NCBI RefSeq assembly: GCF_040412425.1
Contig: NC_089767.1
Span: 1,932,969-1,996,968, forward strand
Source of the DNA: Macrobrachium rosenbergii
Taxonomy: Eukaryota > Arthropoda > Malacostraca > Decapoda > Palaemonidae
DNA length: 64,000 bases
Direction of reading: 5' to 3'
This document shows positions 23,909 through 36,603 of this stretch, one piece after another. Under the pieces are notes generated by a model. The model was not told where the DNA came from, searched no databases, and saw nothing but the letters and a program-made list of their open reading frames with translations. The first letter of the stretch is position 1, and every line of letters starts with the position of its first letter. The position numbers and the translations under genes are program-made.

Positions 23909-24121
23909 TGTCTTATTGCGAGTTAACAAATTTACATAAATCCATATCTAGTATGACATATATTCATCTCGTATTGCTAACATAAAACTTATAAGATGTA
24001 ACGTTAATTTTCATGGTAGACTGACAAAAATACGAAGTATGACCTGTTTGTATTCTGTCTCTGTGACTGAAAAACCGTATGGTGACACGTCTGGCACTCC
24101 TAAAAAGTTGAATTTTTATCG

Positions 24122-24378
24122 CTATTATTTATTCATTATTTCGGTAGATGAAACCATTCACGTGGAACAAGCACACCAAAGGAGCCATTGACTTGAAATT
24201 CAAGCTTCCAGAGAATGTTGGTTTCAACCTCCCACCGCAGCAGACCCCAACACTGCGACAGTAACTGATCATGACACAGAGCCACTGATTTTTTCGTCGC
24301 CCTGGGCGAGACGCGAACCTGCGACATCTGAGTGGCATGTCACGACGTTAGCGTCCATACCAGCGGACCAGCTATATA
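24122..24378 (-). mobile_element. SINE-D: tRNA-like head, L-ATT-type tail
   Basis: On the minus strand it starts with a tRNA-like head: 'gctggtatggacgc' D-arm region and B box 'ggttcgcgtctcg' at 24307-24319. The middle includes 'gtcatgatcagttactg'. It ends with the L-ATT 3' segment ('ggaagcttgaatttcaag', 'cttgttccacgtg') and a short ATT-rich tail at 24122-24140. Confidence 0.8.
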
Positions 24379-24539
24379 CCCAAGGCAATTTTTGTTGTCT
24401 CAGCCCATCTCTGCTTTCTTAAAATACAAAATGTCGACAGTAATGCTGAGGATTACGTGACGTACCGAAGGGGTTGAGATTCATTAGTGAATAGCCCCTT
24501 CAGAATTTACTTTGGAAGTCAGACACAGATAAAGTATGC

Positions 24540-24972
<433 letters not shown>

Positions 24973-25125
24973 AAGATTTCGTGTCCATGGCGCTTACCAC
25001 TTACTTTTGTCTATTTCCCCTTTAAAGAAAAATTTCGTGGCTGTAGTAAGAAGGCGGCTCAATGACACCTGCTTCCTTAATACAAAAATAAAAAAAAAAA
25101 GAATAAAAACTCGTTATTGCTTCTC

Positions 25126-25562
25126 ATTTTCAGTTTTCTGTAAAAGAAAACTATTGTGCCGGCTTTGTCTGTCCGTCCGCACTTTATTCTCTCCGCACTT
25201 TTTCTGTCCGCACTTTTTCTGTCCGCCCTCAGATCTTAAAAACTACTGAGGCTAGAGGGCTGCAATTTGGTATGTTGATCACCCACCCTCCAATCATCAA
25301 TCATACCAAATTGCAGCTCCCTAGCCTTAGTAGTATTTATTTTGTTTAAGGATAAAGTTAGCCATAATCGTGCATCTGACAACGCTGTAGGAAAGGCCAC
25401 CACCGGGCCTAGGTTAAAGTTTTATGGGCCGCGGCTCATACAGCATTATACCGAGACCATCGAAAGGTAGAACTATTTTCGGTGGCCTTGATTATTCGCT
25501 GTAGCAGCTGTACAGAAAACTCGATTGCGCCGAAGACACTTCGGTGCATTGTTTACTCGTTT
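25126..25562 (+). mobile_element. PAL multi-hairpin element
   Basis: Full copy with an extra 'cactttttctgtccg' repeat near the left end. Central hairpin at about 25241-25331; ends 'cggtgcattgtttactcg'. Confidence 0.9.
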
Positions 25563-25854
25563 CGTCTTTCTTCATACATATTGCAGGACTTGTAAAGTAT
25601 TCATTTGTGTCCTTTTCACTTGGTTTAAGAAGTTTATATACATAGTTTATAAACCCTTTCCTGGACTCTCTCTCTCTCTCTCTCTCTCTCAAGGCGTCCT
25701 AAATGTACAGGGAAATATTTTATTTTATTACCTGTCCAAATAATATCATTTTTATATAATGTCTTTCCTCGAGAAGATCTGGGAGCAGTGATGCTTGGGA
25801 ACCAAGTATATCAAATCAATGGCGCAGCATACTCACATCCATACTCACGCAATG

Positions 25855-26128
<274 letters not shown>

Positions 26129-26164
26129 TATATATAATATATATAATACACACATACATACACG

Positions 26165-27176
<1,012 letters not shown>

Positions 27177-27611
27177 TACTTATGCTAATTTGGAAAGGCA
27201 TCTATTACTGTATGATATACTGCACTCTATTCACATAAAGATTCTTACCGTGAACTACATTGCTAAATAACAACAGACAGCTGATATAAGCAAAAACATA
27301 ACCAGGCTCTCGCTACCGACTCGTCAGGGATACGAGCCTGTGCTGGCTTTATATATACATACATGAAGCCAACTCGACTTAGCAAGAGCAGCGTCAATCA
27401 ACCACGGGGCACCAGGCCCAAACAAATATTCTTTAGAGACGGTAAAGACTGGGTCCCTCATTATTCACACCTGTTGAGTAAGAGTGGCAGCTGATTAGGT
27501 TTTCCAGCTGAAATAATCAGTTTCATCGCGACCCTTTTGAGTGAGTCATTGACTGACTGAAATTCTCTCGTCTTTTTTTGTCGCAGTGAGAGAATGTTTA
27601 TTCTTCTGTTC

Positions 27612-27885
27612 TGTGAGTTAATACGAGAATTTTTATGGCGTCATCGTTTTAATGTAGGCTCAGTATTTGTACATTAATTATGTGCTTATTTCCTAATGAG
27701 TATTTTAGCAATTTTTATATAAGATTTAGCCCAAGGGCTGGGACCTATAAGGTCATTCAGCGCTAAGAGTTAATATGAGAATTTTTAATGTGTCATCAAT
27801 TTAATGTACGCATAGTACATGTAAATTAATTATTTGCTTATTTTTATTTTTATAAGATTTAGGCGAAATTTTTCATTTAGCGCTG
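27612..27885. repeat. ~150 bp direct duplication containing a SINE-A fragment
   Basis: 'gttaatacgagaatttttat' at about 27617 and 'gttaatatgagaatttttaa' at about 27769 begin two copies. Both continue through a 'cagta(c/t)...taaattaattat' region to 'ataagattta'. The copies are about 80 percent alike by eye. Confidence 0.7.
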
Positions 27886-28116
27886 AAAGGGAAGCAGAAT
27901 AAAAATCCTTTAAAGGTGTAACAGGAGGAAAACCTCAAAGCAGCCACTATGAATCAAATGTTGGGGAGAGAGTGGAAAGTAAGATGGAAGAAGAAGAATC
28001 TGAACGGAGGTACAAAAAATGAAAAGAGTTGCCTTTGGGCCGAAGAAGCCATAAAGAACCAAGTAATGCCTACAGTGCACTGTGTGAGGTGCACTGGCGG
28101 CACTACCTCCCTACGA
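27724..28116 (-). mobile_element. SINE-A, reverse, split by a duplication
   Basis: A 3' fragment lies at 27724-27772 ('gggctgggacctataaggtc'). The rest is at 27866-28116, from 'ttagcgctgaaagggaag' to 'actacctccctacgag'. The intervening sequence is explained by the direct duplication. Confidence 0.65.
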
Positions 28117-28419
28117 GAATTGAACGTTTTTGTATTTTAGTAATTCCTTTTTTGGTCATTTTGTCACTCTCATACCAATCTTTCTTCATTATTATTATTA
28201 TCATCATCATTAGTTGTCTCACTTTCATTTCCATAGCTCATATTACCTTTATTCCTGATCGGAGTTTAGCGTTGCACGCAACTCCTATTTTGCCTCAAAT
28301 AATCTCCTTGAAAAAAATCATGGAATTTCTTTTTTTTTTCTTTTTTTTATCGTCAAAATTACGATAAAGTGTCTTTCCATTGTTACATTGTTCATTGCTG
28401 TTTATGCAAATTACCGTCA
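28117..28419. other. unannotated T-rich stretch
   Basis: Poly-T and (ATT/ATC) runs at 28190-28215 and 28325-28345. Nothing else was recognised. Confidence 0.4.
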
Positions 28420-28838
28420 ATTTTAGTTTTCTGTAAAAGAAAACTATTGTGTCGGCTTTGTCTGTCCGTCCGCAATTTTTCTGTCCGCACTTTTTCTGTC
28501 CGCCCTCAGATCTTAAAATCTGCTGAGGCTAGAGGGCTGCAAATTGGTATGTTGATCATCCACCCTCCGATCATTAAACATGCCAAATTGCAGCCCTCTA
28601 GCCTCTAGTTTTTATTTTATTTAAGGTTAAGATTAGCCATAATCGTGCTACTGGCAACGATATAGGATAGGCCACCACCGGCCCGTGGTTAAAGTTTCAT
28701 AGTCCGCAGCTCATACAGCATTATACCAAGGCCACCGAAAGATAGATCTATTTTCGGTGGCCTTGATTATACGCTGTAGCGGCTGTACAAGAAAACTCGA
28801 TTGCGCCGAAGAAAGTTCGGCGCATTTTTTACTTGTTT
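28420..28838 (+). mobile_element. PAL multi-hairpin element
   Basis: Full copy from 'agttttctgtaaaagaaaac' to 'cggcgcattttttacttgt'. The right arm of the central hairpin lost 'cagt'. Confidence 0.9.
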
Positions 28839-28935
28839 AAAACACAAATGTTTTGTTGTTAGACGTTATGTGATAAAATCATTTTCATTCGTCTTCAGAG
28901 AGTTCTTCCCCTTAACATTCCTGCTCCGTAGGGAG

Positions 28936-29221
28936 TGGTTCTTCATTGGAGGGGTGGGTAGAGCTCTTGGCTAGCACGCTGTTGGCCCAGCGTTCGACTC
29001 TCCGACCGGTCAATGAAGAATTAGAGGAATTTATTTCTGGTGATAGAAATTCATTTCTCGTCATAATGTGGTTCGGATTCCAGAATAAGCTGTAGGTCCT
29101 GTTGCTAGGTAACCAGTTGGTTCTTAGCCATGTAGAATAAATGTAATCCTTGGGGCCAGCCCTCTCTAGGAGAGCTGTTAATCAGCTCAGTGGTCTGGTT
29201 AAACTAAGATACACTTAACTT
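28936..29221 (+). mobile_element. SINE-E (tRNA-derived) nested in SINE-A
   Basis: tRNA-like head with 'ggtagagctcttggctagc' and B-box-like 'gcgttcgactctc' (28990-29002), then a conserved body with 'gttgctaggtaaccag' and 'ggagagctgttaatcagc'. It is flanked by 'tgctccgtagggag' (28922-28935) and 'tgctccgtaggag' (29222-29234), a target duplication made within the head of the SINE-A that follows. Confidence 0.88.
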
Positions 29222-29532
29222 TGCTCCGTAGGAGGTAGTGCCGTCAGTGCACCTCACGTGGTGCAACCTAGGCATTATTTAAGGTTCTTTGCAGCGTTTC
29301 TTCGGCCCCTAGCTGCAACCTCTTTCATTCCCTTTTTCTGTACCTCCGTTCATATTCTCTTTCTTCCATCTTACTTTTCACCCTCTCTAACTATTGTTTC
29401 ACAGTGCAACTGCTTTGAGGTTTTCCTCCTGTTACACTTTTCAACCCTTCTTACCGTCAATTTCCGTTTCAGCCCTGAATGACCTCATAGGTTCCAGGGC
29501 TTGGCCTTTGGCCTAAATTCTATAATCCAAAA
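29222..29532 (+). mobile_element. SINE-A, interrupted near its 5' end by SINE-E
   Basis: Continues from the target duplication through the head hairpin to 'cctaaattctataatcc' and an A-rich end at 29529-29541. The first bases of the head lie left of SINE-E at 28922-28935. Confidence 0.85.
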
Positions 29533-30000
29533 AAAAAAAGCAAAATCCTCAATGTTTTTTGTCCTGATTAATAAATCCAAATAACCGACGTCGCACTAAG
29601 GCTGGATTTCATCTGTCACTTGACTTGAAAAACATAATATTATGTCAGGTCACATTCTGAGCGAGTGAGACCAGTCGCGTGTTGAATAAGTGACCAAGGT
29701 CATCCAGTAGGTCAAGGGTCATTTGTAGCTCCAACAACTGGATGCTGAGGTCATAATTAATTCGACTGGTAATGAAAAGACAATGGTGTTTTTGTGTTTC
29801 CACATTACTGGCTTCCGTCTCATAATTACGGTGATTTGTACTGAAATGATTTTGGCCGTGTTGCCGTTCATCTAATCATTATCAGGTCTGATTGGCTAAT
29901 GGTGGCGATGATTATGATGATGATGCTGATAGCACCTTTCAGCATAAGTATACACTAGGTATATACAAATCGTTTTTGATGACATCTACTTTTTAAGATG
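29533..30000. other. unique island with nuclear-receptor half-sites
   Basis: Non-repetitive. It contains AGGTCA at 29647-29652, TGACCAAGGTCA at 29691-29702, a DR1 (AGGTCA, one base, GGGTCA) at 29709-29721 and AGGTCA at 29748-29753. The last is followed at once by 'taattaatt'. There is no coding frame. A regulatory role is only inferred. Confidence 0.35.
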
Positions 30001-30001
30001 G

Positions 30002-30003
<2 letters not shown>

Positions 30004-30069
<66 letters not shown>

Positions 30070-30096
30070 CATAATATATATATATGTAATATATAC

Positions 30097-30150
<54 letters not shown>
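30004..30150. repeat. (TA)n tract with interruptions
   Basis: TA runs with 'gtatatat' and 'acataatatat' breaks. Confidence 0.9.
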
Positions 30151-30152
<2 letters not shown>

Positions 30153-30477
30153 TTTTATCAAATCACAAAATCACGAAAGATATCCCGGCAGTTATCAGTT
30201 AAATACTTGTGAGCTGCAGCTGCCGCAATGGCATACTGAAACGCTCATTAGAAATAGGTTTTAAGAGGGCATACACTAGAATTGATATAATTACTCTATT
30301 AATTTTAGCATACAAAAAAACTAATTTCTTTATTTTCAAATTTATTAATTTACGTACGAAGCAGCTTGTATCAATTTTTCACGACAACGAAGCGAATGTT
30401 CCTGCCATACATCTTTCTGCTTTATCAAAAATAGAATCTGTTTGCATAATAAAAAGCATTTAACTCAGTTATATAAA

Positions 30478-30735
30478 AATGAAGCTCGTAATTTTAACTT
30501 AGTTATAAAAAAATTAAGTTCATTATTTTTCACACTTATTTATAAAACAATGAAGTTCATAATTTTTAACACCAAAAATATAAAGTTCATAATTTTTAAC
30601 ACTTTATAAAAAGTTCATCATTTTTAACACTATTTATAAAAAGTTCATAATTTTTAACACTATTTATAAAGAAATGAAGTTCATAATTGTTAACACTATT
30701 TGTAAAGAAATGAAGTTCATTATTTTTCTGAACGC
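30478..30735. repeat. ~30-45 bp AT-rich tandem repeat
   Basis: About eight diverged units of the form 'aagttcataatttttaacac' plus 'tatttataaa(gaaatg)'. Unit length varies by small deletions. Confidence 0.8.
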
Positions 30736-30889
30736 CATTTCCACCTGTCTCCCGCAACAGGTGAGGGGAAATTCCCCAGAGTGAACACCCGGAAGTGAGT
30801 GCACAGGTGAAGCAAGTGTGTGAATTAGAAATGAACTTGTTGCAACCGCGGTCTTTGATGCGGGAGACTTCCGCGCCATTTCTTGCTGG

Positions 30890-31215
30890 CGTATGTGTGT
30901 GTGAGCATTATTTGTGTTCGTGTCAAAGTTATTTTGTGTGTTTGTGTTTGTGTGTAGGTGTGATGCGTGCGTGTGAAAGTGTGTGCTGATGTGTGTGTGT
31001 GTGTAAGTATATGGGTGATGTGGGTGTGTAAGTGTGAAAATGTTTGCGTCGTGTGTGTGTGTGTGCGTGCATGTGTGCTTATGTGGAAGTGTGTGTTTGT
31101 GTTAGTGTGCGTGATGTGTTTGTGTAAGTGTGTGTGCATGATGTGTGTTTCTAAGTGTGTACGTGATGTGTGTGTTTGTGTAAGTGCATGTGTTTGTGCA
31201 AGTATAAGCGTAAGA
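30890..31215. repeat. GT-rich degenerate tract
   Basis: About 320 bp of 'tgtgtg' broken by 'aagtgtg', 'cgtgatg' and 'catgtg' words. The Cys/Val-rich frames over it are composition artefacts. Confidence 0.85.
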
Positions 31216-31372
31216 GCGGCTACATGTGCTTATATATATTTGTTTATTAATGTTCCTCGTATGGATGCGAATTCGTGCATATTACTACAAATCGCGATTT
31301 TGAATACTTGTAAATAGATTGTTACACTGAATAAATCTTAGGCTTAATTTTCTGATCTTTTACATGCATATA

Positions 31373-31375
31373 CAC

Positions 31376-31420
<45 letters not shown>

Positions 31421-31453
31421 CCAGATAATTTATCTTCATGTGATTGATAAGAA

Positions 31454-31515
<62 letters not shown>
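31373..31515. repeat. (TG)n and (TA)n tracts
   Basis: TG tract at about 31384-31407 and TA tract at 31457-31515. Confidence 0.9.
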
Positions 31516-31516
<1 letters not shown>

Positions 31517-31669
31517 TAGTGTGTATGTGCATGAGTTGCTGTTGTAAAAATGTACAAATTCAATGACATGTCTACTCTCTTGTGTGTATGGTATACGGAG
31601 AAGTGTTCATACCACTAATGCAGACGGAAAGTTAGGCTTGAGGAATTTCTGTCGCCCCAACTTAACGGG

Positions 31670-31983
31670 ATGGAACGGAATATGAAATTCAGGCCAGAGG
31701 TCAAATGCTGGGACCTATGAGATCATTCAGTGCTGAAAGGGAAACTGAGAGTAAACAAGTTATGAAGATGCAACGAGGGGAAAGCCTCGCATTTTCACTC
31801 TGAAACAATTGTTAGGAGAGGGTTGAGGAAAGTAAGATGGAAGGGAGAGAATATGAGCAGAGGCACAGTCAAAGGAACGAAAGGGGTTGCAGCTAGAGGT
31901 CAAAGGGAGGCTGCAAAGAACATCGAGTATTGCCTACAGTGCACTGCGTGGGGTGCACTGATAGCACTACCCACCTACGGGGC
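31670..31983 (-). mobile_element. SINE-A, reverse
   Basis: Full copy from tail 'ggaacggaatatgaaattc' to head 'actacccacctacgggg', moderately diverged. Confidence 0.82.
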
Positions 31984-32261
31984 TTCAACCTACAAAAGGT
32001 CAGCTTTTTGATGGAAAGCACCACCGCCCGGCAAAGAAGGAAGCAGCCAAGATGAATGCAGTGTCTGAATTTACGTGTCCAGAGGGAATTGTGAGTCCTC
32101 AGTTGAGTCCTATATTGGTCATACCACGACCGACCAGATAAGGCGTTTGCAATATCACTGAAATCTGGGGGGAACCATTTTTCAGCATTACACCGGACGG
32201 TTGACAGGCGACAACCACTCTACACGAGCTGATACGAGCAACAACAATAATCGGGCAAGAA

Positions 32262-32586
32262 GAAAAGCCCCGTAGGTGGCGTTGGGTAGTGCCGTCGTGC
32301 ACCTCGTGCGGGGCACTGTAGGCATTACTTCAGGTTCTTTGCAGCGTGCCTTCGCCCCCTAGATGCAACCCCTTTCGTTCCTTTTACTGCACCTCCGCTC
32401 ATATTCTCTGTCTTCCATCTTGCTATCCACCCTCTCTTAACAATTGATTCATAGTGGAACTGCTAAAGTTTTTCTTCCTGTTACACCTTTCAAACCTACC
32501 TACTCTCAATTTCCTTTCCAGCGCTGAATGACCTCATAAGTCCCAGTGCTTAGCCTTTGGCCTAAACTCTATATTCCATTCCATTC
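32262..32586 (+). mobile_element. SINE-A with target duplication
   Basis: Head 'ccccgtaggtggcgttggg', tail (attcc)n. Perfect 10-bp flanks 'cgggcaagaa' lie at 32252-32261 and 32587-32596. Confidence 0.87.
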
Positions 32587-32825
32587 CGGGCAAGAAAATA
32601 CCAAACGTGGACTGAAGCCTACACAATGGCGAATTAGCTTTTTTTATTATTGGGTAAAATATTTATGACGTCATTGCATAAGTTTTTAGCTACAAGTGAC
32701 AATAAATATTAATGAACGGGGAATTCAGATTCAGGTGCAACCTCACCTGAAGACAGTGCGTTTGAAACCGAAATAAATATTGTGAGTTTGTAGATAAACA
32801 GTGACAATCAACATTCAGGTTGTTC

Positions 32826-32841
32826 TCTCTCTATCTATATA

Positions 32842-32920
<79 letters not shown>

Positions 32921-32944
32921 CTATATGTATGTTGTCACACACAT

Positions 32945-33021
<77 letters not shown>
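32826..33021. repeat. (TA)n tracts
   Basis: TA runs at about 32836-32920 and 32957-33021 flanked by 'acacac' and 'gtgtgt' words. Confidence 0.92.
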
Positions 33022-33025
<4 letters not shown>

Positions 33026-33250
33026 TACACGTGTGTCTGTGTATGTTTGTGTGTGACAGCATACCTGTTTACCCATTCTTCAAGGGTCCCACCACATATG
33101 TTGTTACCGATTTACACGTGTTCACAGTTAAAATATATGAACAACTTAGAAACCCTGACACCGATGTCTATTAGAAATTACGGAAGATTAAAAATTCATA
33201 GATATTTCCTGACCTATCTTTGGTACTCTCTCATCCTCGGTCAAATTCAG

Positions 33251-33527
33251 CGTTGGACGGGTCGGTATAGTTCTCGGATAGCGCTCTGTTGGGCCCGCGT
33301 TCGAGGCTTCGGCCGGCAATGAAGAATTAGAGAAATTTATTTTTGGTGATAGAAATTCATTTCTCGATATAATGTGGTCCGGATTCCACAATAAGCTGTA
33401 GGTCCCGTTGCTAGGTAACCAGTTGGTTCTTAGCCACGTAAAATAAGTCTAATCCTTCGGGCCAGCCCTCTCTAGGAGAGCTGTTAATCAGGTCCTCAGT
33501 GGTCTGGTTGAACTAAGGTATACCTTA
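33251..33527 (+). mobile_element. SINE-E (tRNA-derived)
   Basis: Second copy of the family nested at 28936: head 'ggtcggtatagttctcgg', B-box-like 'gcgttcgaggctt' at 33298-33310, and body 'gttgctaggtaaccagttgg'. No target duplication is visible. Confidence 0.82.
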
Positions 33528-33533
33528 CGCCCA

Positions 33534-33744
33534 TGTGGTGGCCAGATGTCTACTGTTCTCTGACCTAAGCTGACCCGTGACCTGTACGTTGACCTTGGGT
33601 TAAGCGCTGGTTCCTTTATTTGGTTACTTATCTGTTTGTTCCTTAATTTCTCTTCGGTTTGTTCTGTATTTTTTCATTTTGTTCACGCATCATATTTTCT
33701 TATTGGACTGATAATGCGAACATGAGCATGGCATCATCATCATC

Positions 33745-33745
<1 letters not shown>
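33534..33745. promoter_or_regulatory. cluster of TGACCT half-sites (speculative)
   Basis: TGACCT at 33561, TGACCC at 33571, TGACCT at 33578 and TGACCT at 33590 lie in one orientation with spacings of 4, 1 and 6 bases. The last extends to 'tgaccttgg', the complement of an FTZ-F1-type 'ccaaggtca'. Whether it acts is unknown. Confidence 0.25.
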
Positions 33746-33747
<2 letters not shown>

Positions 33748-33806
<59 letters not shown>

Positions 33807-33884
33807 ATAAAACTCTCATAATACCATGAGTCACGAAAATCGTGAAGAAATCTATAGCGGTGTATGTACAAATATATATTTATT

Positions 33885-33954
<70 letters not shown>

Positions 33955-33958
33955 TATA
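33748..33958. repeat. (ATT)n and (TA)n tracts
   Basis: ATT run at 33748-33805 and TA run at 33890-33952. No L-ATT 3' end is attached to this ATT run. Confidence 0.9.
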
Positions 33959-34049
33959 TATACACACCATCTCTCTCTCTCTCTCTCATTATTAATTAAC
34001 AATTATTATTATTAAATTATTACCATTATTATTAAAGAAGATAAAGCAC

Positions 34050-35294
34050 TCTCCCTCTCTCATTAATTAACAGTCTTGCAAAGACTCATGAAAGGATAAA
34101 TAGATAAAAGTACTCTCAGATTTTCTCTCCTTTGTTGAAATTATGTTGAATCATTTACAATGATTTAAACAAAGGAGAGAAAGAGAGGAGAGAATGCTTT
34201 ATCCTTTATCCTTTCAGTTTTGCAAGACTGTTAAAAATGATGAGAGAGAATGCTTTATCCTATCTAAGACTTTGTTAATTAATGAGAGAGAGAGAGAGAG
34301 AGAATGATTTATCCTTTCATGGTCCTTTGCAAGACTGTTAATTAATGAGAGAGAGAGAGAGATGATTTATCCTTTAATGGTCCTTTAATAATAATAATTA
34401 ATAATAATAATAATAATAAGAGAGAATAATAAGAGAGAGAGTGAGAGATAGAGAGAGAAATGATTTATCCTTTCATATCCTTTGCAAGACTTTGTTAATT
34501 AATGATATAGAGATAGAGATATATTTATATATAATGGTCCTTTATATATATATTATATTAATGTATATAGAGATAGATATATTTATCCTTTAGTGGTCCT
34601 TTAAGACTTTGTTAATCAATATAAATATATATATTTATCCTTTAATGGTCCTTTGCAAGACTTTGTTAATTAATGATATACATATACTGAGATATACAGA
34701 CCACTGTGATATCTTCAATGGTTATTATTATTACTTTGTTAATTAATGATTATTATTTTATCCTTTATTATCCTTTGCAAGGCTTTGTTAATCAGTAAAG
34801 AAGAGAGAATGCTTTATCCTTTAATGGTCCTTTGCAAGACTTTGTTAATTAATGAGAGAGAGAGAGAGATCTCTTATCCTTTAGTGGTCCTTTCAAGACT
34901 TTTTAATCAATGAGAGAGAGAGAGAGAGAGAATGCTTTATCCTTTAATGGTCCTTTGCAAGACTTTGTTAATTAATGAGAGAGAGAGAGAGAGAGAATGC
35001 TTTATCCTTTAGTGGTCCTTTGCAAGACTTTTTTAATCAATGAGAGAGAGAGAGAGAGAATGCTTTATCCTTTAGTGGTCCTTTGCAAGACTTTGTTAAT
35101 CAATGAGAGAGAGAGAGAGAATGCTTTATCCTTTAATGGTCCTTTGCAAGACTTTGTTAATTAATGAGAGAGAGAGAGAGAGAGAGAATGATTTATCCTT
35201 TATCCTTTCATGGTCCTTTGCAAGACTGTTAATTAATGAGAGAGAGAGAGTGCTTTATCCTTTAATGGTCCTTTGCAAGACTTTGTTAATTAAT

Positions 35295-35337
<43 letters not shown>

Positions 35338-35405
35338 TTTGTTAATTAATGAGAGAGAGAGAGAGAGAGAATCCTTTATCCTTCAATGGTCCTTTACAAG
35401 ACCTA
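34050..35405. repeat. GA-linked ~55-75 bp minisatellite with an inverted left end
   Basis: About 20 units of '(ga)n', 'atgctttatccttta', 'atggtcctttgcaagac', 'tttgttaattaatgagag'. The left part (34050-34110) carries the same words reversed ('cattaattaacagtcttgc', 'atgaaaggataaa'). The switch falls at a hairpin at 34127-34182 with arms 'tttctctcctttgtt' and 'aacaaaggagagaaa'. Confidence 0.88.
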
Positions 35406-35409
35406 AATT

Positions 35410-35680
35410 ACCGTCAATTTTCAAATAGTTTTGTAATTGTGTCATATCTTGTAATTCTCAAGTATGTTAAGGTTGTTTTTCTGTATTTGATGTTAAAGAT
35501 TTTGTTATGAAATCCTAGACTCTGTCTCGCCAGAACTGAGGCAAATTCTCAAGAAATTCGGTAATTGTGTCATACAGTACAATACTCAAGTATATTATGC
35601 TTGTTTTTCTATCTTCTCGTTCAAGATTTTGTGTTAGTGAAACTCGATGTTCACTTCCCTTAGATTTTATGAGTTGCAAA

Positions 35681-35684
<4 letters not shown>
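35410..35684. other. unannotated AT-rich stretch
   Basis: Two similar segments ('gtaattgtgtcata', 'ctcaagtatgtta' and 'ctcaagtatatta') suggest an old ~130 bp duplication. Confidence 0.4.

Positions 35685-35731
<47 letters not shown>
35685..35731. repeat. (GA)n microsatellite
   Basis: Purine tract of about 47 bp directly before a SINE-A. Confidence 0.92.
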
Positions 35732-35736
<5 letters not shown>

Positions 35737-35753
35737 AAATTATTATGCCCAAA

Positions 35754-36026
35754 TTGGAATATAAATTTTAGGTCAAAGGCCAAGCGCTGGGCCTCAGGGA
35801 AATTGACAGTAAGAAAGCTTGAAAGGTGTAACAGGAGGAAGACCTCGCAGTTGCACTGGGAAACAATTGTTAGAGAGAGTTGAAGAAATAGAATATGAAC
35901 GGAGGTGCAGTAGAAGGAATGAAAGAGGTTGCAGCTTGGGGCCGAAGGAAGGCTGCAAAGAATCTTGAGTAAAGCCTACAGTGCACGGCAAGAGGTGCAC
36001 TGACGGCACTATCTTCCTACGGGATT
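35754..36026 (-). mobile_element. SINE-A, reverse
   Basis: Runs from 'ggaatataaattttaggtca' to 'actatcttcctacggg' with a ~20 bp deletion after 'gcgctgg'. Confidence 0.82.
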
Positions 36027-36145
36027 ATACCCAAACTCTTGACGTTGAGGACACGAAATTCCAGATACTGAAAATGGGATTATTTATGCAGATTCGAAGG
36101 TCTCCAATAATTAAAAACAATTTGTTTAAAAATAAATAAAAAATC

Positions 36146-36412
36146 TTCATGGAGAGAGGAAGAAAAGTGGTATTTGTGCTAGTGAATTTATTCAATTTTA
36201 TGCATTAAAATATATTGTGTCAAAATTCGTATAATAAAGTCTGTGAATCAAAAAAAAAAAAAAATTTTATGAAAAATATTCCTGTCCGGAGGAAGAAAAG
36301 TTGTATATGTGCTAATGATTTTATTCATTTTTATGCCAGAGAAAATGAACTTCATTTAAAAGCATTGAAATATATTGTGTCAAAATTATTATAATAAAAT
36401 CTCGCACTTGGC
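36146..36412. repeat. two ~110-130 bp direct repeats
   Basis: Both carry 'ggaagaaaagt', 'atttattca', 'aaatatattgtgtcaaaatt' and 'ataataaa(g/a)tct'. The second has an insertion 'agagaaaatgaacttcattt'. Confidence 0.75.
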
Positions 36413-36603
36413 ATATAAAATGTCAATTGAGCGTTCGTCAAAAAGATAAATTATGCATCGATAATGAAATAAAAATCCAAAGTTAATGTGTCCACGAGTT
36501 CACTGTTTATTGTGGAACAAATGACAGATTGTCCGACCTTAGTTTTGATTTATATTGACGAGTTATTTCAACATCGATTTTCTTTAATTCCGCTGAGGAG
36601 AAT

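Noticed and set aside
28029..28608. Several 60-110 codon frames over SINE-A and PAL
   Set aside because: The same peptides ('HPPIIKHTKLQPSS' type) recur at every PAL copy; they are repeat shadows.
30967..31317. Cys/Val-rich 116-codon frame resembling a cysteine-rich secreted peptide
   Set aside because: Produced by a degenerate GT tract; cysteine spacing follows 'tgtgtg' and not a disulfide pattern.
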